Source: Geoglobus acetivorans
GTDB lineage: Archaea; Halobacteriota; Archaeoglobi; Archaeoglobales; Archaeoglobaceae
Direction: 5' to 3'
Assembly (NCBI RefSeq): GCF_039641995.1
Contig: NZ_CP087714.1
Location: 248,001 to 312,000 of the forward strand
DNA: 64,000 nucleotides
Shown here: positions 7,365 to 15,537 of the stretch, one piece after another
Numbering within the stretch: position 1 is the stretch's first letter
Layout: the number at the start of each line of letters is the position of its first letter
Position numbers and translations under genes: made by a program
The notes under the pieces: generated by a model
What the model saw: only the letters and a program-made list of their open reading frames with translations
What the model was told of the DNA's origin: nothing
The model's database searches: none

Positions 7365-8909
7365 ATGATGAAGCCAGCCTTCCTCACACTCATCCTCCTG
7401 ATTTTTCTTATCCTGCCTGTAACCGCCGTAGATGTTAAAGTAGGCGTTTACAACAACCCTCCTTTGGTATTCTATGAGAATGGTGAGGCTAAGGGTCTGT
7501 TCATAGATATTCTTGAATATGTGGCAAAGAAGGAGGGCTGGAAAATAGAGTACGTTCACTCCACCTTTCCCGTACTGCTCGACAAGCTTCAGAAGGGAGA
7601 GATTGATCTGATGCCCGATGTTGCCTACTCGCAGGAGAGAGCAGAAACCCTGAGCTTCGGCAATGAAACGGTAATCTCCAACTGGGGCGTGGTTTGTGGC
7701 AGGTCCGGGATTGATTCCATTCTCGACCTCGATGGGCTGACAATTGCGGGTGTTAAAGATGACGTATATTTTGAGAATCTGAAGGAACTGACCAGGTCTT
7801 TTGGGCTGGAATGCGACTTTGTTGACGTTGTTGGGGATTACGGGGACGTTCTCGAGGCTGTGAAGAACAAAAAGGCTGATGTGGGGGTAGTATCGCGGCT
7901 GTTTGGGGAGATGTACTGCAAGAAGTACGGTCTGAAGATGACACCCATCGTCTTCTCACCGGTTGAGCTGAAATTCGCATCACCCAAAGGCAAAGAGCAT
8001 CTGCTCAGGGCGATAGATTTCCACCTCGCCGAGCTGAAAAACAATAGCGGTTCCATATATTATTCGAGTCTCGATAAATGGGTTGGCGGTTATGAGGAGG
8101 AAGAGATACCGAAGTGGGTATACATCGGGTTCTCGATACTCGCAGTCGTTTCGATTTTTGCCCTTTACAAGGAATATTACATAAAAAAGGAGCTGAAGAA
8201 GAGGGAGAGGCAGCTCATCAGAGCCTACAGGCTTCTGAAAAGAATTAGCAGAATTAATGAGCTGATGCTCAAGGAAAAAGACCTGGATACGCTTGTTAGA
8301 AAATCTGTAGATGTGCTTGGAGACTACCTTAACGTAATGGTGGTGGTTTTTTCAGACGATGGTGTTGTGGCTTACGGAGGTGGGGCGAGAACCATAAAAA
8401 GCCGGGAAGACCTTTCAAAGTATCTCTGTATCAAGGGGGCACTGGACTCAATGCAAATGCGCCATTACCCTCCCGAGAGGCATCCAAGAAACTGTCCGCA
8501 TGTTGATGCGGGTGGCAGATTTCACAGCTACGTGTTCCCCATGATGTATGAAGGCAAAATCAGGGGCGTGATGGCGATACAGAGTAAATCGAGACTTACG
8601 GGCAGAGAGGTCAGACTGCTGGAGACCCTTGCCGAGGATATCGCTTTTGCCGTACACAGTATAGAGGTGGAAAGGGAGAAAGATCTCGTTCTGAAACAGC
8701 TCGATAAGAACATACGACACATGATGACTCTTGTGGACCGAATAAGAAACCCGCTCACCGCAATCAGAGGTTTTTCTGAAATGTTCTGTCAGAATGTTTT
8801 CGAGAAGGTCGATGTGCAGATTGAGAGGATTCTGGATATTGTGAGGAAGGTTGAGGAGAGCTGGGAGGAGTCGGAGAATCTGAAGGAGAGGCTGAAAAAG
8901 ACCAGGTAA
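7365..8909 (+). CDS. Membrane sensor: solute-binding domain, GAF-like domain, degenerate histidine-kinase dimerisation domain
   Basis: 514 residues. A signal segment (1-21) is followed by a type 3 extracellular solute-binding domain (about 22-235: VDVKVGVYNNPPLVFYENG, GEIDLMPDVAYSQERAE), a membrane helix (about 245-263), a coiled coil, a GAF-like domain (about 300-430) and a helical segment with LVDRIRNPLTAIRGFSE. That segment matches the HisKA core, but the phosphoacceptor position holds Asp458; the nearest His is His452. The protein then ends, with no ATPase domain. It probably senses a small molecule outside the cell and relays by protein contact. TATAAAAT at about 7338 predicts a leaderless start. 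Confidence 0.75.
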   Translation: MMKPAFLTLILLIFLILPVTAVDVKVGVYNNPPLVFYENGEAKGLFIDILEYVAKKEGWKIEYVHSTFPVLLDKLQKGEIDLMPDVAYSQERAETLSFGNETVISNWGVVCGRSGIDSILDLDGLTIAGVKDDVYFENLKELTRSFGLECDFVDVVGDYGDVLEAVKNKKADVGVVSRLFGEMYCKKYGLKMTPIVFSPVELKFASPKGKEHLLRAIDFHLAELKNNSGSIYYSSLDKWVGGYEEEEIPKWVYIGFSILAVVSIFALYKEYYIKKELKKRERQLIRAYRLLKRISRINELMLKEKDLDTLVRKSVDVLGDYLNVMVVVFSDDGVVAYGGGARTIKSREDLSKYLCIKGALDSMQMRHYPPERHPRNCPHVDAGGRFHSYVFPMMYEGKIRGVMAIQSKSRLTGREVRLLETLAEDIAFAVHSIEVEREKDLVLKQLDKNIRHMMTLVDRIRNPLTAIRGFSEMFCQNVFEKVDVQIERILDIVRKVEESWEESENLKERLKKTR

Positions 8910-8966
8910 AATTATATATTGAAAGAACAAATTTTCTTTGTGTATGCAAAAGAAATAAGGTATTCA

Positions 8967-9566
8967 ATGTCTGCAAAGCACAGAATCATGCTCGTTGCGG
9001 GGACTTCATTTTTCGCAATTTCCGGATTTATGCTTGCATACGCCACATACAGGGCGTCTGGCATGGTGGAGCTTCTTGCATCAGTGCTGATTTTCATAGC
9101 ATCTCTCCTTACAATGATTTTTGTGGTTTTCAGAGTCGAAAGAGAAAGTGTCAGGGTTGATGACGTTTCAATCCGGCCTATCGCTGAAACACGGGTTAAA
9201 CCAGGAGAAGTCATCAGAGCAATCATCAGACTTGAGTTTTTCTGGATAATTACCCTGGTTTATCTGGTTCCTGGCTTGCTTTTTTCGTTGATTACGGAAA
9301 GATACGTCAACAGCTTGATTTTCCCGGCAGTGTATATGGCTTTGCTTGGGGGAATTGCTGGAAGACTCTCTCAAAAAACTGTTCTGGCTGAGGAAGGTAT
9401 TGTAATTGATGGAAAGTTGACAAGGTGGGACAGGATCCATGGGTACAGAATTGAGGACCGTTTGGTGGTTTTATATGGGAAATTCAGGGAACCGGTAGCT
9501 GTGATTCCAGACATGCCCTATGTCATGGACTTTCTGGCAAAACTGAGATACAATCAAAACGTTTAA
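8967..9566 (+). CDS. Membrane protein of unknown function
   Basis: 199 residues starting MSAKHRIMLVAG. About four hydrophobic helices in two pairs are followed by a polar C-terminal domain of about 60 residues (VIDGKLTRWDRIHGYRIEDRLVVL), similar in style to bacterial PH-like cytoplasmic tails. I place the start at the ATG at 8967 because an upstream in-frame TTG at 8919 lies inside a TATA-like sequence (ATTATATATT) and AAGG precedes 8967. It is 57 bp after the sensor gene on the same strand. No function recognised. Confidence 0.6.
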   Translation: MSAKHRIMLVAGTSFFAISGFMLAYATYRASGMVELLASVLIFIASLLTMIFVVFRVERESVRVDDVSIRPIAETRVKPGEVIRAIIRLEFFWIITLVYLVPGLLFSLITERYVNSLIFPAVYMALLGGIAGRLSQKTVLAEEGIVIDGKLTRWDRIHGYRIEDRLVVLYGKFREPVAVIPDMPYVMDFLAKLRYNQNV

Positions 9567-9590
9567 ATTGTGCTAATCTTTGGCAATATC

Positions 9591-10892
9591 ATGTACTGGA
9601 ATTCCTTTGTTGAAACGATGCCTAAGAGCGATCTTAAAGAACTTCAGGAACGGAAGCTCAGGTCTCTTGTGAATTACGTTTATGAATACTCTCCGTTTTA
9701 CAGAAAAACGTTCAAAGAGGCAGGAATACATCCGGCGGATTTTAAAGGTCTTTCAGACCTGCACAGATTGCCCTTCACGAAAAAGCAGGATTTGAGGGAC
9801 AACTATCCCACCGGTATGTTTGCCGTCCCGCTCTCACATGTTGTGAGGTTCCACGCCTCAAGCGGAACCACGGGAAAACCAACAGTTGTGGGATACACTC
9901 AGAATGATCTGAACGTCTGGGTGGAGAGCCTTGCAAGAAGTCTCGTAGCCAGTGGAGTCAGAAGAGAGGACGTTATGCAAATCGCCTACGGTTATGGACT
10001 ATTCACCGGAGGGCTGGGATTCCACTATGCTGGGGAGAGGATAGGTGCTGCCGTGATTCCAATCTCAGCGGGAAACACTGCAAGGCAGATTGAGCTTATG
10101 AAGGACCTGAATACGACAGTGATAGCCTGCACGCCATCGTACATGCTCTATCTTGCTGAGCAGGCTGAAGAGATGGGAGTGGATATTGCGAGCGACACCA
10201 AGCTCAGAATGGGCATATTCGGTGCGGAACCCTGGAGTGAGGAGACCAGGAAGAGGATCGAAAACAAAACCGGAATTGAAGCTTATGATGTTTACGGGAC
10301 TTCTGAGCTCAGTGGGCCGCTGTTCACAGAATGTGAGGAGAAAAACGGAATACACATCTGGGGAGATCACTTTCTGATAGAGGTTATAGATCCAGAGACC
10401 GGGGAACAGGTGGGTGAGGGCGAAAAGGGTGAGCTTGTGATAACCACGCTGAGCAAGGAAGCTCTGCCTCTGATAAGGTGGAGGACGGGAGATATAACTG
10501 TCCTTGAGGAGGAAAAATGTGCATGTGGAAGAACCCATCCGAGAATAATGAGGATTCTCGGCAGGGCGGACGACATGATAATTGTCAGAGGAGTCAATGT
10601 CTTTCCAAGCCAGATAGAGCATGTTCTCATGCAGGTTCCTGAAGTGGGTGAGCATTACATGATAATCCTCGAGAGGGCTGAGAATGGGCTTGATGTGATG
10701 ACCATACATGTTGAACTGAGCGAGAGGGCAAAAATTGACAGGACTTCTGACATCCTCGAGCTTGAAAAGAAAATCTCCGAAAGGCTGAAAAGCGTTCTGA
10801 ATGTTTGGGCCAGGGTTGAAGTTGTGAACCCCGGAACACTTCAGAGGTTTGAGGGCAAGGCCAAGAGAGTGATTGACAGAAGAAGAATCTGA
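9591..10892 (+). CDS. paaK: Phenylacetate-CoA ligase family AMP-forming enzyme
   Basis: About 433 residues from ATG 9591 (MYWNSFVETMPKSDLKELQ), the usual PaaK opening; an in-frame GTG at 9570 would add seven residues. The ATP/AMP-binding motif is SSGTTGKPTVVGYT; YGLFTGGLG, GAEPWSEE, YGTSELSGP and the C-terminal ILGRADDMIIVRGVNVFPSQIE are all present and intact. The enzyme makes acyl-CoA plus AMP from an aryl or other carboxylic acid and ATP. In Archaeoglobales such ligases serve aromatic or organic-acid use, but substrate specificity cannot be read. Confidence 0.88.
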   Translation: MYWNSFVETMPKSDLKELQERKLRSLVNYVYEYSPFYRKTFKEAGIHPADFKGLSDLHRLPFTKKQDLRDNYPTGMFAVPLSHVVRFHASSGTTGKPTVVGYTQNDLNVWVESLARSLVASGVRREDVMQIAYGYGLFTGGLGFHYAGERIGAAVIPISAGNTARQIELMKDLNTTVIACTPSYMLYLAEQAEEMGVDIASDTKLRMGIFGAEPWSEETRKRIENKTGIEAYDVYGTSELSGPLFTECEEKNGIHIWGDHFLIEVIDPETGEQVGEGEKGELVITTLSKEALPLIRWRTGDITVLEEEKCACGRTHPRIMRILGRADDMIIVRGVNVFPSQIEHVLMQVPEVGEHYMIILERAENGLDVMTIHVELSERAKIDRTSDILELEKKISERLKSVLNVWARVEVVNPGTLQRFEGKAKRVIDRRRI

Positions 10893-11015
10893 CATTTCCT
10901 CTGAATATTTTCTCCATTTTCTGGAAATCCTGATGGTCTTATGAACGGTGGATGGCTAAGGTAGGCTTATTGCCTTGCAAAATCGCCAAGAAATTTGAAC
11001 GCAGAAGGGGAGGGG

Positions 11016-11138
11016 TGCCGACAGTTTCCGCGCTTCCCGCCCCCTCTCGGAAGGCAGTACAACGCGGAACGGGACAGGGCTTAACTTCCGGGTTCGGAAT
11101 GAGTCCGGGTGTTTCCCCCGTCCCTATGACCGTCGGCA
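11016..11138 (-). rRNA. rrf: 5S ribosomal RNA
   Basis: The minus strand begins TGCCGACGGTCATAGGGACG and contains the diagnostic loop B/C stretch CCATTCCGAACCCGGAAG-like sequence (here ACTCATTCCGAACCCGGAAG), then TTAAGCCC. It ends GTCGGCA, which pairs with the 5' end to close helix I. Length is about 123 nt; exact ends are uncertain by a few bases. No 16S or 23S gene is nearby, as known for Archaeoglobus. A TATA-like TTAAATAA on the minus strand near 11165 sits about 25 bp upstream. Confidence 0.93.
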
Positions 11139-11216
11139 ATACATGGTAAGGCTGCGTCGGTTATTTAAGGATTTTGGTCGGAAACTGACACGAAAAATCC
11201 TTAGAAAAATGAGAAA

Positions 11217-12398
11217 CTACTCTCCGCGAACTTTAATGACACTCCTGAGAACTTCTTTCCAGTGGGGTTTCGTGTATGTCAGGGCATAAAACCTGAACAC
11301 CTTCGCAGAGAGCTTCAGCATTATGATCGAGGTGGCGAGCAGCAACAGCATCCCTGCCACAACATCGGCTATGGACGCTGAGCCCGAGAGGTAGAGCGAG
11401 GGCATGAGCGCCGGAGCTGTCAGCGGGAAGAGGGCGATTGCCTTGAAGACCTGTGCATCCGGGTTTAACGAAATCATCTGTCCAAGAAACAGTGCAGGGA
11501 AGATGCCGACAAAGACTATGGCTGACGTGGCCTGCTGGGCCTCCTTTAAGGTGCTGGAGACTGATGCTATGGCGGAAAGGATTGACGCGTAAAGGAGGTA
11601 GCCGAGGATGAAGTACACGATTGACACAAGTATTGCCGAGAGACTGATGAGCTTCATGAAGGCAAGGATTGTGGAGGCGAAACCTGCAAGCGCAAGCCAT
11701 ACCGATGCCTGCATCAGTCCTGTAACGGCACTGCCGATGAACTTCCCGGCAAAGACCTCATCAGGCGAGGCTGAGGACAGCAGTACCTCCATCACTCTGT
11801 TTTCCTTTTCCTCGACTATGCCCTGCATCAGGTATCCTGAGGAGGAGAAGATTGCCACGAACAGCAGGAGGGGGAGGAACATTGCTGCCAGAAAGTCCAG
11901 CTCTTTCCCGCCCTTGCCAATATCCTCAAAGCTCACTCCCACAGCAAACCTGTAGGCGACATCTCCATAATTCCTTGCAATGGTCTGCTCAAGGACTTCG
12001 TCGGCGTTTACAAGTCCACGGCTTTTCCTGAGTATGGTGAAAGTTTCCTCAAAGTTCTCTGGAATCACATAGTAGGCGTCGATCTCCCCGTCCTGAAACG
12101 CCCTTTCAGCATCATCCCTGCTGTCAAACTTCACGAAAACGACTCTCATTTTTTTCGAGACGTTCAGGGGCGCTTTTTCTTCTTTACTAACGAGAATTTC
12201 GCTTTGATTTAATATTCCGGCTTTATCCACAACGCCAGCTTTGAAGACTTCTGGCAGCGTCAGATTCTCTATGAATAGCAGAGGAATGAAAAAGGACGCC
12301 AGAATCAGTAGTGGCAGCCCCACCACTCCGAGTATGAACCCTTTTCTCCTCACGTTTACCCTGATCTCCTGCTTTGCCACGATAATGGCTTTTCTCAT
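11217..12398 (-). CDS. ABC-2 type transporter permease (NatB-like)
   Basis: 393 residues. One N-terminal membrane helix (about 20-42) is followed by a large extracytoplasmic domain (about 45-175) and then five to six helices (FLAAMFLPLLLFVAIFSSSG onward). VEEKENRVMEVLLSSASPDEV is the conserved ABC-2/NatB loop. Such permeases export sodium, drugs or other small molecules. The start ATG overlaps the stop of the ATP-binding gene by 4 bp, so they form one operon read from 13198. Confidence 0.88.
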   Translation of the reverse strand: MRKAIIVAKQEIRVNVRRKGFILGVVGLPLLILASFFIPLLFIENLTLPEVFKAGVVDKAGILNQSEILVSKEEKAPLNVSKKMRVVFVKFDSRDDAERAFQDGEIDAYYVIPENFEETFTILRKSRGLVNADEVLEQTIARNYGDVAYRFAVGVSFEDIGKGGKELDFLAAMFLPLLLFVAIFSSSGYLMQGIVEEKENRVMEVLLSSASPDEVFAGKFIGSAVTGLMQASVWLALAGFASTILAFMKLISLSAILVSIVYFILGYLLYASILSAIASVSSTLKEAQQATSAIVFVGIFPALFLGQMISLNPDAQVFKAIALFPLTAPALMPSLYLSGSASIADVVAGMLLLLATSIIMLKLSAKVFRFYALTYTKPHWKEVLRSVIKVRGE

Positions 12399-13198
12399 CT
12401 TCCAACCTCCTTCAGGAAGATCTCTTCCAGCGACGGCCTTCGCCTCCTGTACGACACGATGTCATACCCCAAATCGAGCAGCTCCCTCAGGCTTCTGTCC
12501 GTGATCTCCTTCACGACTCTCCCATCCCTGACGTACTCCACCTCGCAAATTTCATCACCGGAAAGCTCGTCTATACTGCCGGAGAGGATTTCCATGCCCT
12601 TGTTGATCAGCAGAACTCTGTCACACAGTCTTTCGGCAAGATTGAGGATGTGGGTGGAGATCACCACACACCTGCCCCTCTCCCTCATCTCCCGCACGAG
12701 TTCCATGACGAGGTTTATGTTCACTGCATCAAGTCCAGAGAAGGGCTCGTCCAGTATGAGCAAATCCGGATCGTGCTGTATGGCGACTATCAGCTGAACC
12801 TTCTGCTGCATTCCTTTTGAGAGCTCATCTACTCTTTTGCCGGCATGTTCTGTAAGCCCAAACCTCTCGAGCCAGTAGTCTGTGTCAGCACTGTTGCCTT
12901 TAAGCTCCGAAAAATATCTCAGAACCTCTCTGACCTTCCACTTTCTGTAAAGTCCTCTCTCTTCCGGCAGATATCCAATCGAATCTCTGACCTCTTCGGG
13001 ACTTTTTCCTGAGAACGTGACCTCTCCCGAATCTGGCTTCAGAATTCCGGCCACAATTCTCAGGGTTGTTGTTTTTCCAGCTCCGTTCGGTCCAAGGATG
13101 CCGAAAATTTCTCCTCTGTTTGCTGTGAAGGATATCTTCCCCAGGCGAAAATCTCCGAGGGCTTTCTGCACTTCCCTTACCTCAAGCATTCTGGGCAT
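12395..13198 (-). CDS. ABC transporter ATP-binding protein (NatA-like)
   Basis: 267 residues starting MPRMLEVREVQKAL. Walker A is GPNGAGKTT, the signature is LSKGMQQKVQ and Walker B is LLILDEPFSGLDAV, followed by the switch His in VISTHIL. The C-terminal extension carries a DUF4162-like domain typical of ABC-2 exporters. An open frame continues upstream to 13387, but a TATA-like AAATTTATTATC about 20-25 bp before 13198 marks the true leaderless start. Partner of the following permease. Confidence 0.9.
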   Translation of the reverse strand: MPRMLEVREVQKALGDFRLGKISFTANRGEIFGILGPNGAGKTTTLRIVAGILKPDSGEVTFSGKSPEEVRDSIGYLPEERGLYRKWKVREVLRYFSELKGNSADTDYWLERFGLTEHAGKRVDELSKGMQQKVQLIVAIQHDPDLLILDEPFSGLDAVNINLVMELVREMRERGRCVVISTHILNLAERLCDRVLLINKGMEILSGSIDELSGDEICEVEYVRDGRVVKEITDRSLRELLDLGYDIVSYRRRRPSLEEIFLKEVGR

Positions 13199-13435
13199 GG
13201 AATGACCGTGAGATAATAAATTTTTCTGTTCTGTTTTATTTTTCACATGTATGCATTTACTAAACTGAAATGATTGGGTTTCATGCAGGTGTGTCAGGTC
13301 TGCAGAATTGCGGATCGCCCGTGCTGCACAGCTATTTTGGAGGGGGCTGAACCCTCTTTCTTTCATTATGTCCCCGCGGGGGTTCATAACTCACACCGCA
13401 AATTTATTAAAACTAAGCCCCTACCTTCATTGCAG

Positions 13436-13508
13436 GCCACGGTAGCTCAGCAGGTAGAGCGCGTGCTTGGTAAGCACGAGGTCGCGGGTTCAAATCCCGC
13501 CCGTGGCT
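13436..13508 (+). tRNA. tRNA-Thr(GGU)
   Basis: 73 nt folding into a full cloverleaf: acceptor GCCACGG pairs with CCGTGGC, the D-arm is GCTC/GAGC, the anticodon stem CGTGC/GCACG holds the loop TTGGTAA (anticodon GGT), and the T-arm is GCGGG-TTCAAAT-CCCGC. The discriminator is T and CCA is not encoded. The T-loop sequence is partly repeated 23 bp downstream of the gene's own copy, suggesting use as an integration site. Confidence 0.97.
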
Positions 13509-13531
13509 CTATTACTTTATGTTCAAATCCC
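13488..13531 (+). repeat. Direct repeat of the tRNA T-arm core (att-like)
   Basis: GTTCAAATCCC occurs at 13488-13498 inside the tRNA T-arm and again at 13521-13531, just downstream of the gene. Integrases of archaeal elements commonly use tRNA 3' halves as attachment sites. The repeat is only 11 bp and could be chance, but degraded genes and an AT-rich island begin exactly here. Confidence 0.35.
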
Positions 13532-13597
13532 AAACTTTTAGTAGGAAAAGATTAGATCTTTTGAAACCGATATAATACTCAACTGGAGGTCTTTCAA

Positions 13598-13731
13598 TCT
13601 TGTTGATTCTGAACGTGCTGGAGAAGCTCAGGTTGGTGGACATCGTATTCGACGAGAAGTGAGGAGATACGAAGTACATCCACAAGAGGTATGACTCGGA
13701 TGTGGTGCTCGAAGCGCTGAGGGAGTTTTAA
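13598..13731 (+). pseudogene. Decayed gene fragment
   Basis: Translation gives LLILNVLEKLRLVDIVFDEK, a stop, then GDTKYIHKRYDSDVVLEALREF and another stop in the same frame. The protein-like composition with an internal stop suggests a remnant. I do not recognise the parent family; a transposase or plasmid gene is possible. It lies in the 297-bp gap between tRNA-Thr and the nuclease-like gene, which otherwise holds nothing clear. Confidence 0.35.
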
Positions 13732-13805
13732 AACCACAACATGTACAACGAGAGTTCATGAGATCATAGTAAATTTTAAAATTGTATAAGTACTAATATT
13801 CAATT

Positions 13806-14738
13806 ATGGGTAAAAGACGTAAAAGAAAAGACCCAGACCCTTTTTCAGAAGTTAACAACTTTTACCATCAACTGGAAAAAGAGATGCGCGATTTTCGGAA
13901 AAGTATAGAGCGAGACAGAAAAGCCCTTAAGAGAGACGTCGAAAGATCGCAAATTGCATCATTTGGGCGTAAAAAGACTCAGAAAAAGAGAACACAAAGC
14001 AAATCACGATCCCAAAAAACGAAAGTAGGAAAGATTTCAAGAACTAAAAGATTAGATAAATCAGCGCAATCAAACAGTCTCTATTTTGATGAGTTGGATA
14101 CGGGTCTGGATAACATCGACTTAAGCGAGTTCTCACCTCTCCAGAAGTTGGTCTTCCTAATAATACTCGTAGTTGGTTTTACTTACGTATTCTGGGACAC
14201 TCCTGTAGTCCAGAATGCCATTAGAACACTTGTAACAGCAAGTTTGGTTGGGGTATCGGTTGCACTCGTTGGGGGTATAATATATTTCGCCTACTCTAAA
14301 AAAAAGGAGAAACTTAATGAAAGAGACGTACGGGTCACACTTGAAGAATCTGAAATAATGGATTACTACAATCAAGTTATAGAGGAAATAAAGGAATTTA
14401 GACCGGTTAAATATTATCAAAATGAACGCAGTTATCAGAATGAACTCTATCAATGGCTTAAGGCCAAATTCCAAGACGTAAAGATAGAAGAACAAAGAGG
14501 ATCTTCGAGGCCAGACATAGTTGTAGGTGATATCGCAATAGAGGTTAAAGGACCAACAGGATTTAAAGAACTCCAATCCATAGCGGATAAGTTACTTAGG
14601 TATTCCCGGCACTTCAATCACGTTATAGTCGTTCTATTTGACGTAACTGTAAACCCTACGAGATACGATGAATGGGTTAATGGGTTAAGAGAGAGATTCC
14701 CCGAAGTAACTGTCATAAGGAAAGATAGATTCGTTTAG
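13806..14738 (+). CDS. Membrane-anchored PD-(D/E)XK nuclease-like protein
   Basis: 310 residues. A very basic, coiled-coil-like N-terminal region (1-90) leads to two membrane helices (about 112-130 and 140-162), then a C-terminal restriction-endonuclease-like domain. Candidate catalytic residues are Glu213 (SYQNELYQWL), Asp237 (SSRPDIVVG) and Glu246-Val-Lys248 (AIEVKGPTG), matching E...PD...ExK. The gene is AT-rich relative to its neighbours and lies beside a tRNA, both signs of transfer. A TATA-like TTGTATAAG is about 20 bp upstream. A role in defence or element maintenance is possible but unproven. Confidence 0.7.
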   Translation: MGKRRKRKDPDPFSEVNNFYHQLEKEMRDFRKSIERDRKALKRDVERSQIASFGRKKTQKKRTQSKSRSQKTKVGKISRTKRLDKSAQSNSLYFDELDTGLDNIDLSEFSPLQKLVFLIILVVGFTYVFWDTPVVQNAIRTLVTASLVGVSVALVGGIIYFAYSKKKEKLNERDVRVTLEESEIMDYYNQVIEEIKEFRPVKYYQNERSYQNELYQWLKAKFQDVKIEEQRGSSRPDIVVGDIAIEVKGPTGFKELQSIADKLLRYSRHFNHVIVVLFDVTVNPTRYDEWVNGLRERFPEVTVIRKDRFV

Positions 14739-14767
14739 GAAAGATGGCTAAAAGGTTACCAAAAAAT

Positions 14768-15043
14768 TCAAAACCATAGCGCCTTCAATTCTCCCTTAAG
14801 ATACTTCACTTTCGCTGTTATGCGCTGGATCATCTTCGGATCCATAGAGTTAAGCGTGCGCTTAAAAGCCACGTAGCTCTGCGGATTGGCCCTGTCGTAG
14901 CCCAGCCGTTTCAGCAATTTCATGTTCTCTCTGCACCACCTCTCCGCCTGCCTCAGGCTTCGCCCGCTCCGGATCCGAGGTACGTGAGGTCACCATAATA
15001 CGTACTTCGTGCGGCCTTCTGCTGTGGCTTTCAGCACTTCCAT
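14768..15043 (-). pseudogene. Broken gene remnant
   Basis: The minus strand from ATG 15043 reads MEVLKATAEGRTKYVLW, a TGA, then in the same frame about 73 codons ending AKVKYLKGELKALWF and a stop. The 92-codon frame is interrupted once near 14990-14992. The basic, helical composition (ERWCRENMKLLKRLGYD) suggests a DNA-binding protein such as an integrase tail, but I do not recognise it. It fills the gap between the nuclease-like gene and the small membrane protein. Confidence 0.4.
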
Positions 15044-15537
15044 GGAGAATACCCGCAAAAACCCACGCTTACTGCGACATACGTTACCAAGAAGTTTATT
15101 AGAATCCAGTAGACAATTACCTTCTTTTTATCAGCATGCAGATATGCATAGCAGGATGCATATCCCATAAGAGCGCTTCCCGGGATGCTTGCAGCTGAGA
15201 AAAGAAGGTTGCTTACAGTTTTACCCGGTATCCCCAAAACCGTAACTTTAACCATGTCACTCATCACTCTGTAATCACCCGTGATCTTCCAGAGCAGGAT
15301 GCTCTCGATTCTGAACATAAGTATTGCCAGTCCGAGACCCGCCAGATTCAAAAGCCACAAGACGAACAGGATTGCCAGCACTCTAACTTTTCCAGCCAAC
15401 CTCGTTTTGCTAATGTAGGGATAAGCCATCAGGGCAAGTCCATTGGTTATCAACGAGTAAAAAAGAGGGGAATACTGGCTTCCAAACGCCCACGGAAGGA
15501 GAAAGTCGGCCAGCATGACTAAATGTACGTATTGCAA
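15031..15537 (-). CDS. Small polytopic membrane protein of the peptidase operon
   Basis: 168 residues with four to five hydrophobic helices (LADFLLPWAFG, LITNGLALMAYPY, VLAILFVLWLLNLAGLGLAI, IVYWILINFLVTYVAVSVG). The start at 15537 overlaps the end of the peptidase gene by 19 bp; an in-frame ATG at 15516, just after the peptidase stop, is an alternative. The tight linkage suggests that it partners the secreted peptidase, for example as anchor, exporter or immunity protein. No family recognised. Its C-terminal codons overlap a gene remnant. Confidence 0.55.
   Translation of the reverse strand: MQYVHLVMLADFLLPWAFGSQYSPLFYSLITNGLALMAYPYISKTRLAGKVRVLAILFVLWLLNLAGLGLAILMFRIESILLWKITGDYRVMSDMVKVTVLGIPGKTVSNLLFSAASIPGSALMGYASCYAYLHADKKKVIVYWILINFLVTYVAVSVGFCGYSPWKC

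Noticed and set aside
8919-8966. TTG start for the membrane protein at 8967
   Set aside because: The TTG overlaps the TATA-like element, so it would not be transcribed.
10065-10895. 276-codon minus-strand open frame
   Set aside because: Shadow of the intact phenylacetate-CoA ligase gene on the plus strand; no start signal or recognisable domain.
13199-13387. 63-residue N-terminal extension of the ABC ATP-binding protein
   Set aside because: The extension contains the promoter (TATA-like AAATTTATTATC), and the family starts at MLEVREVQKAL.
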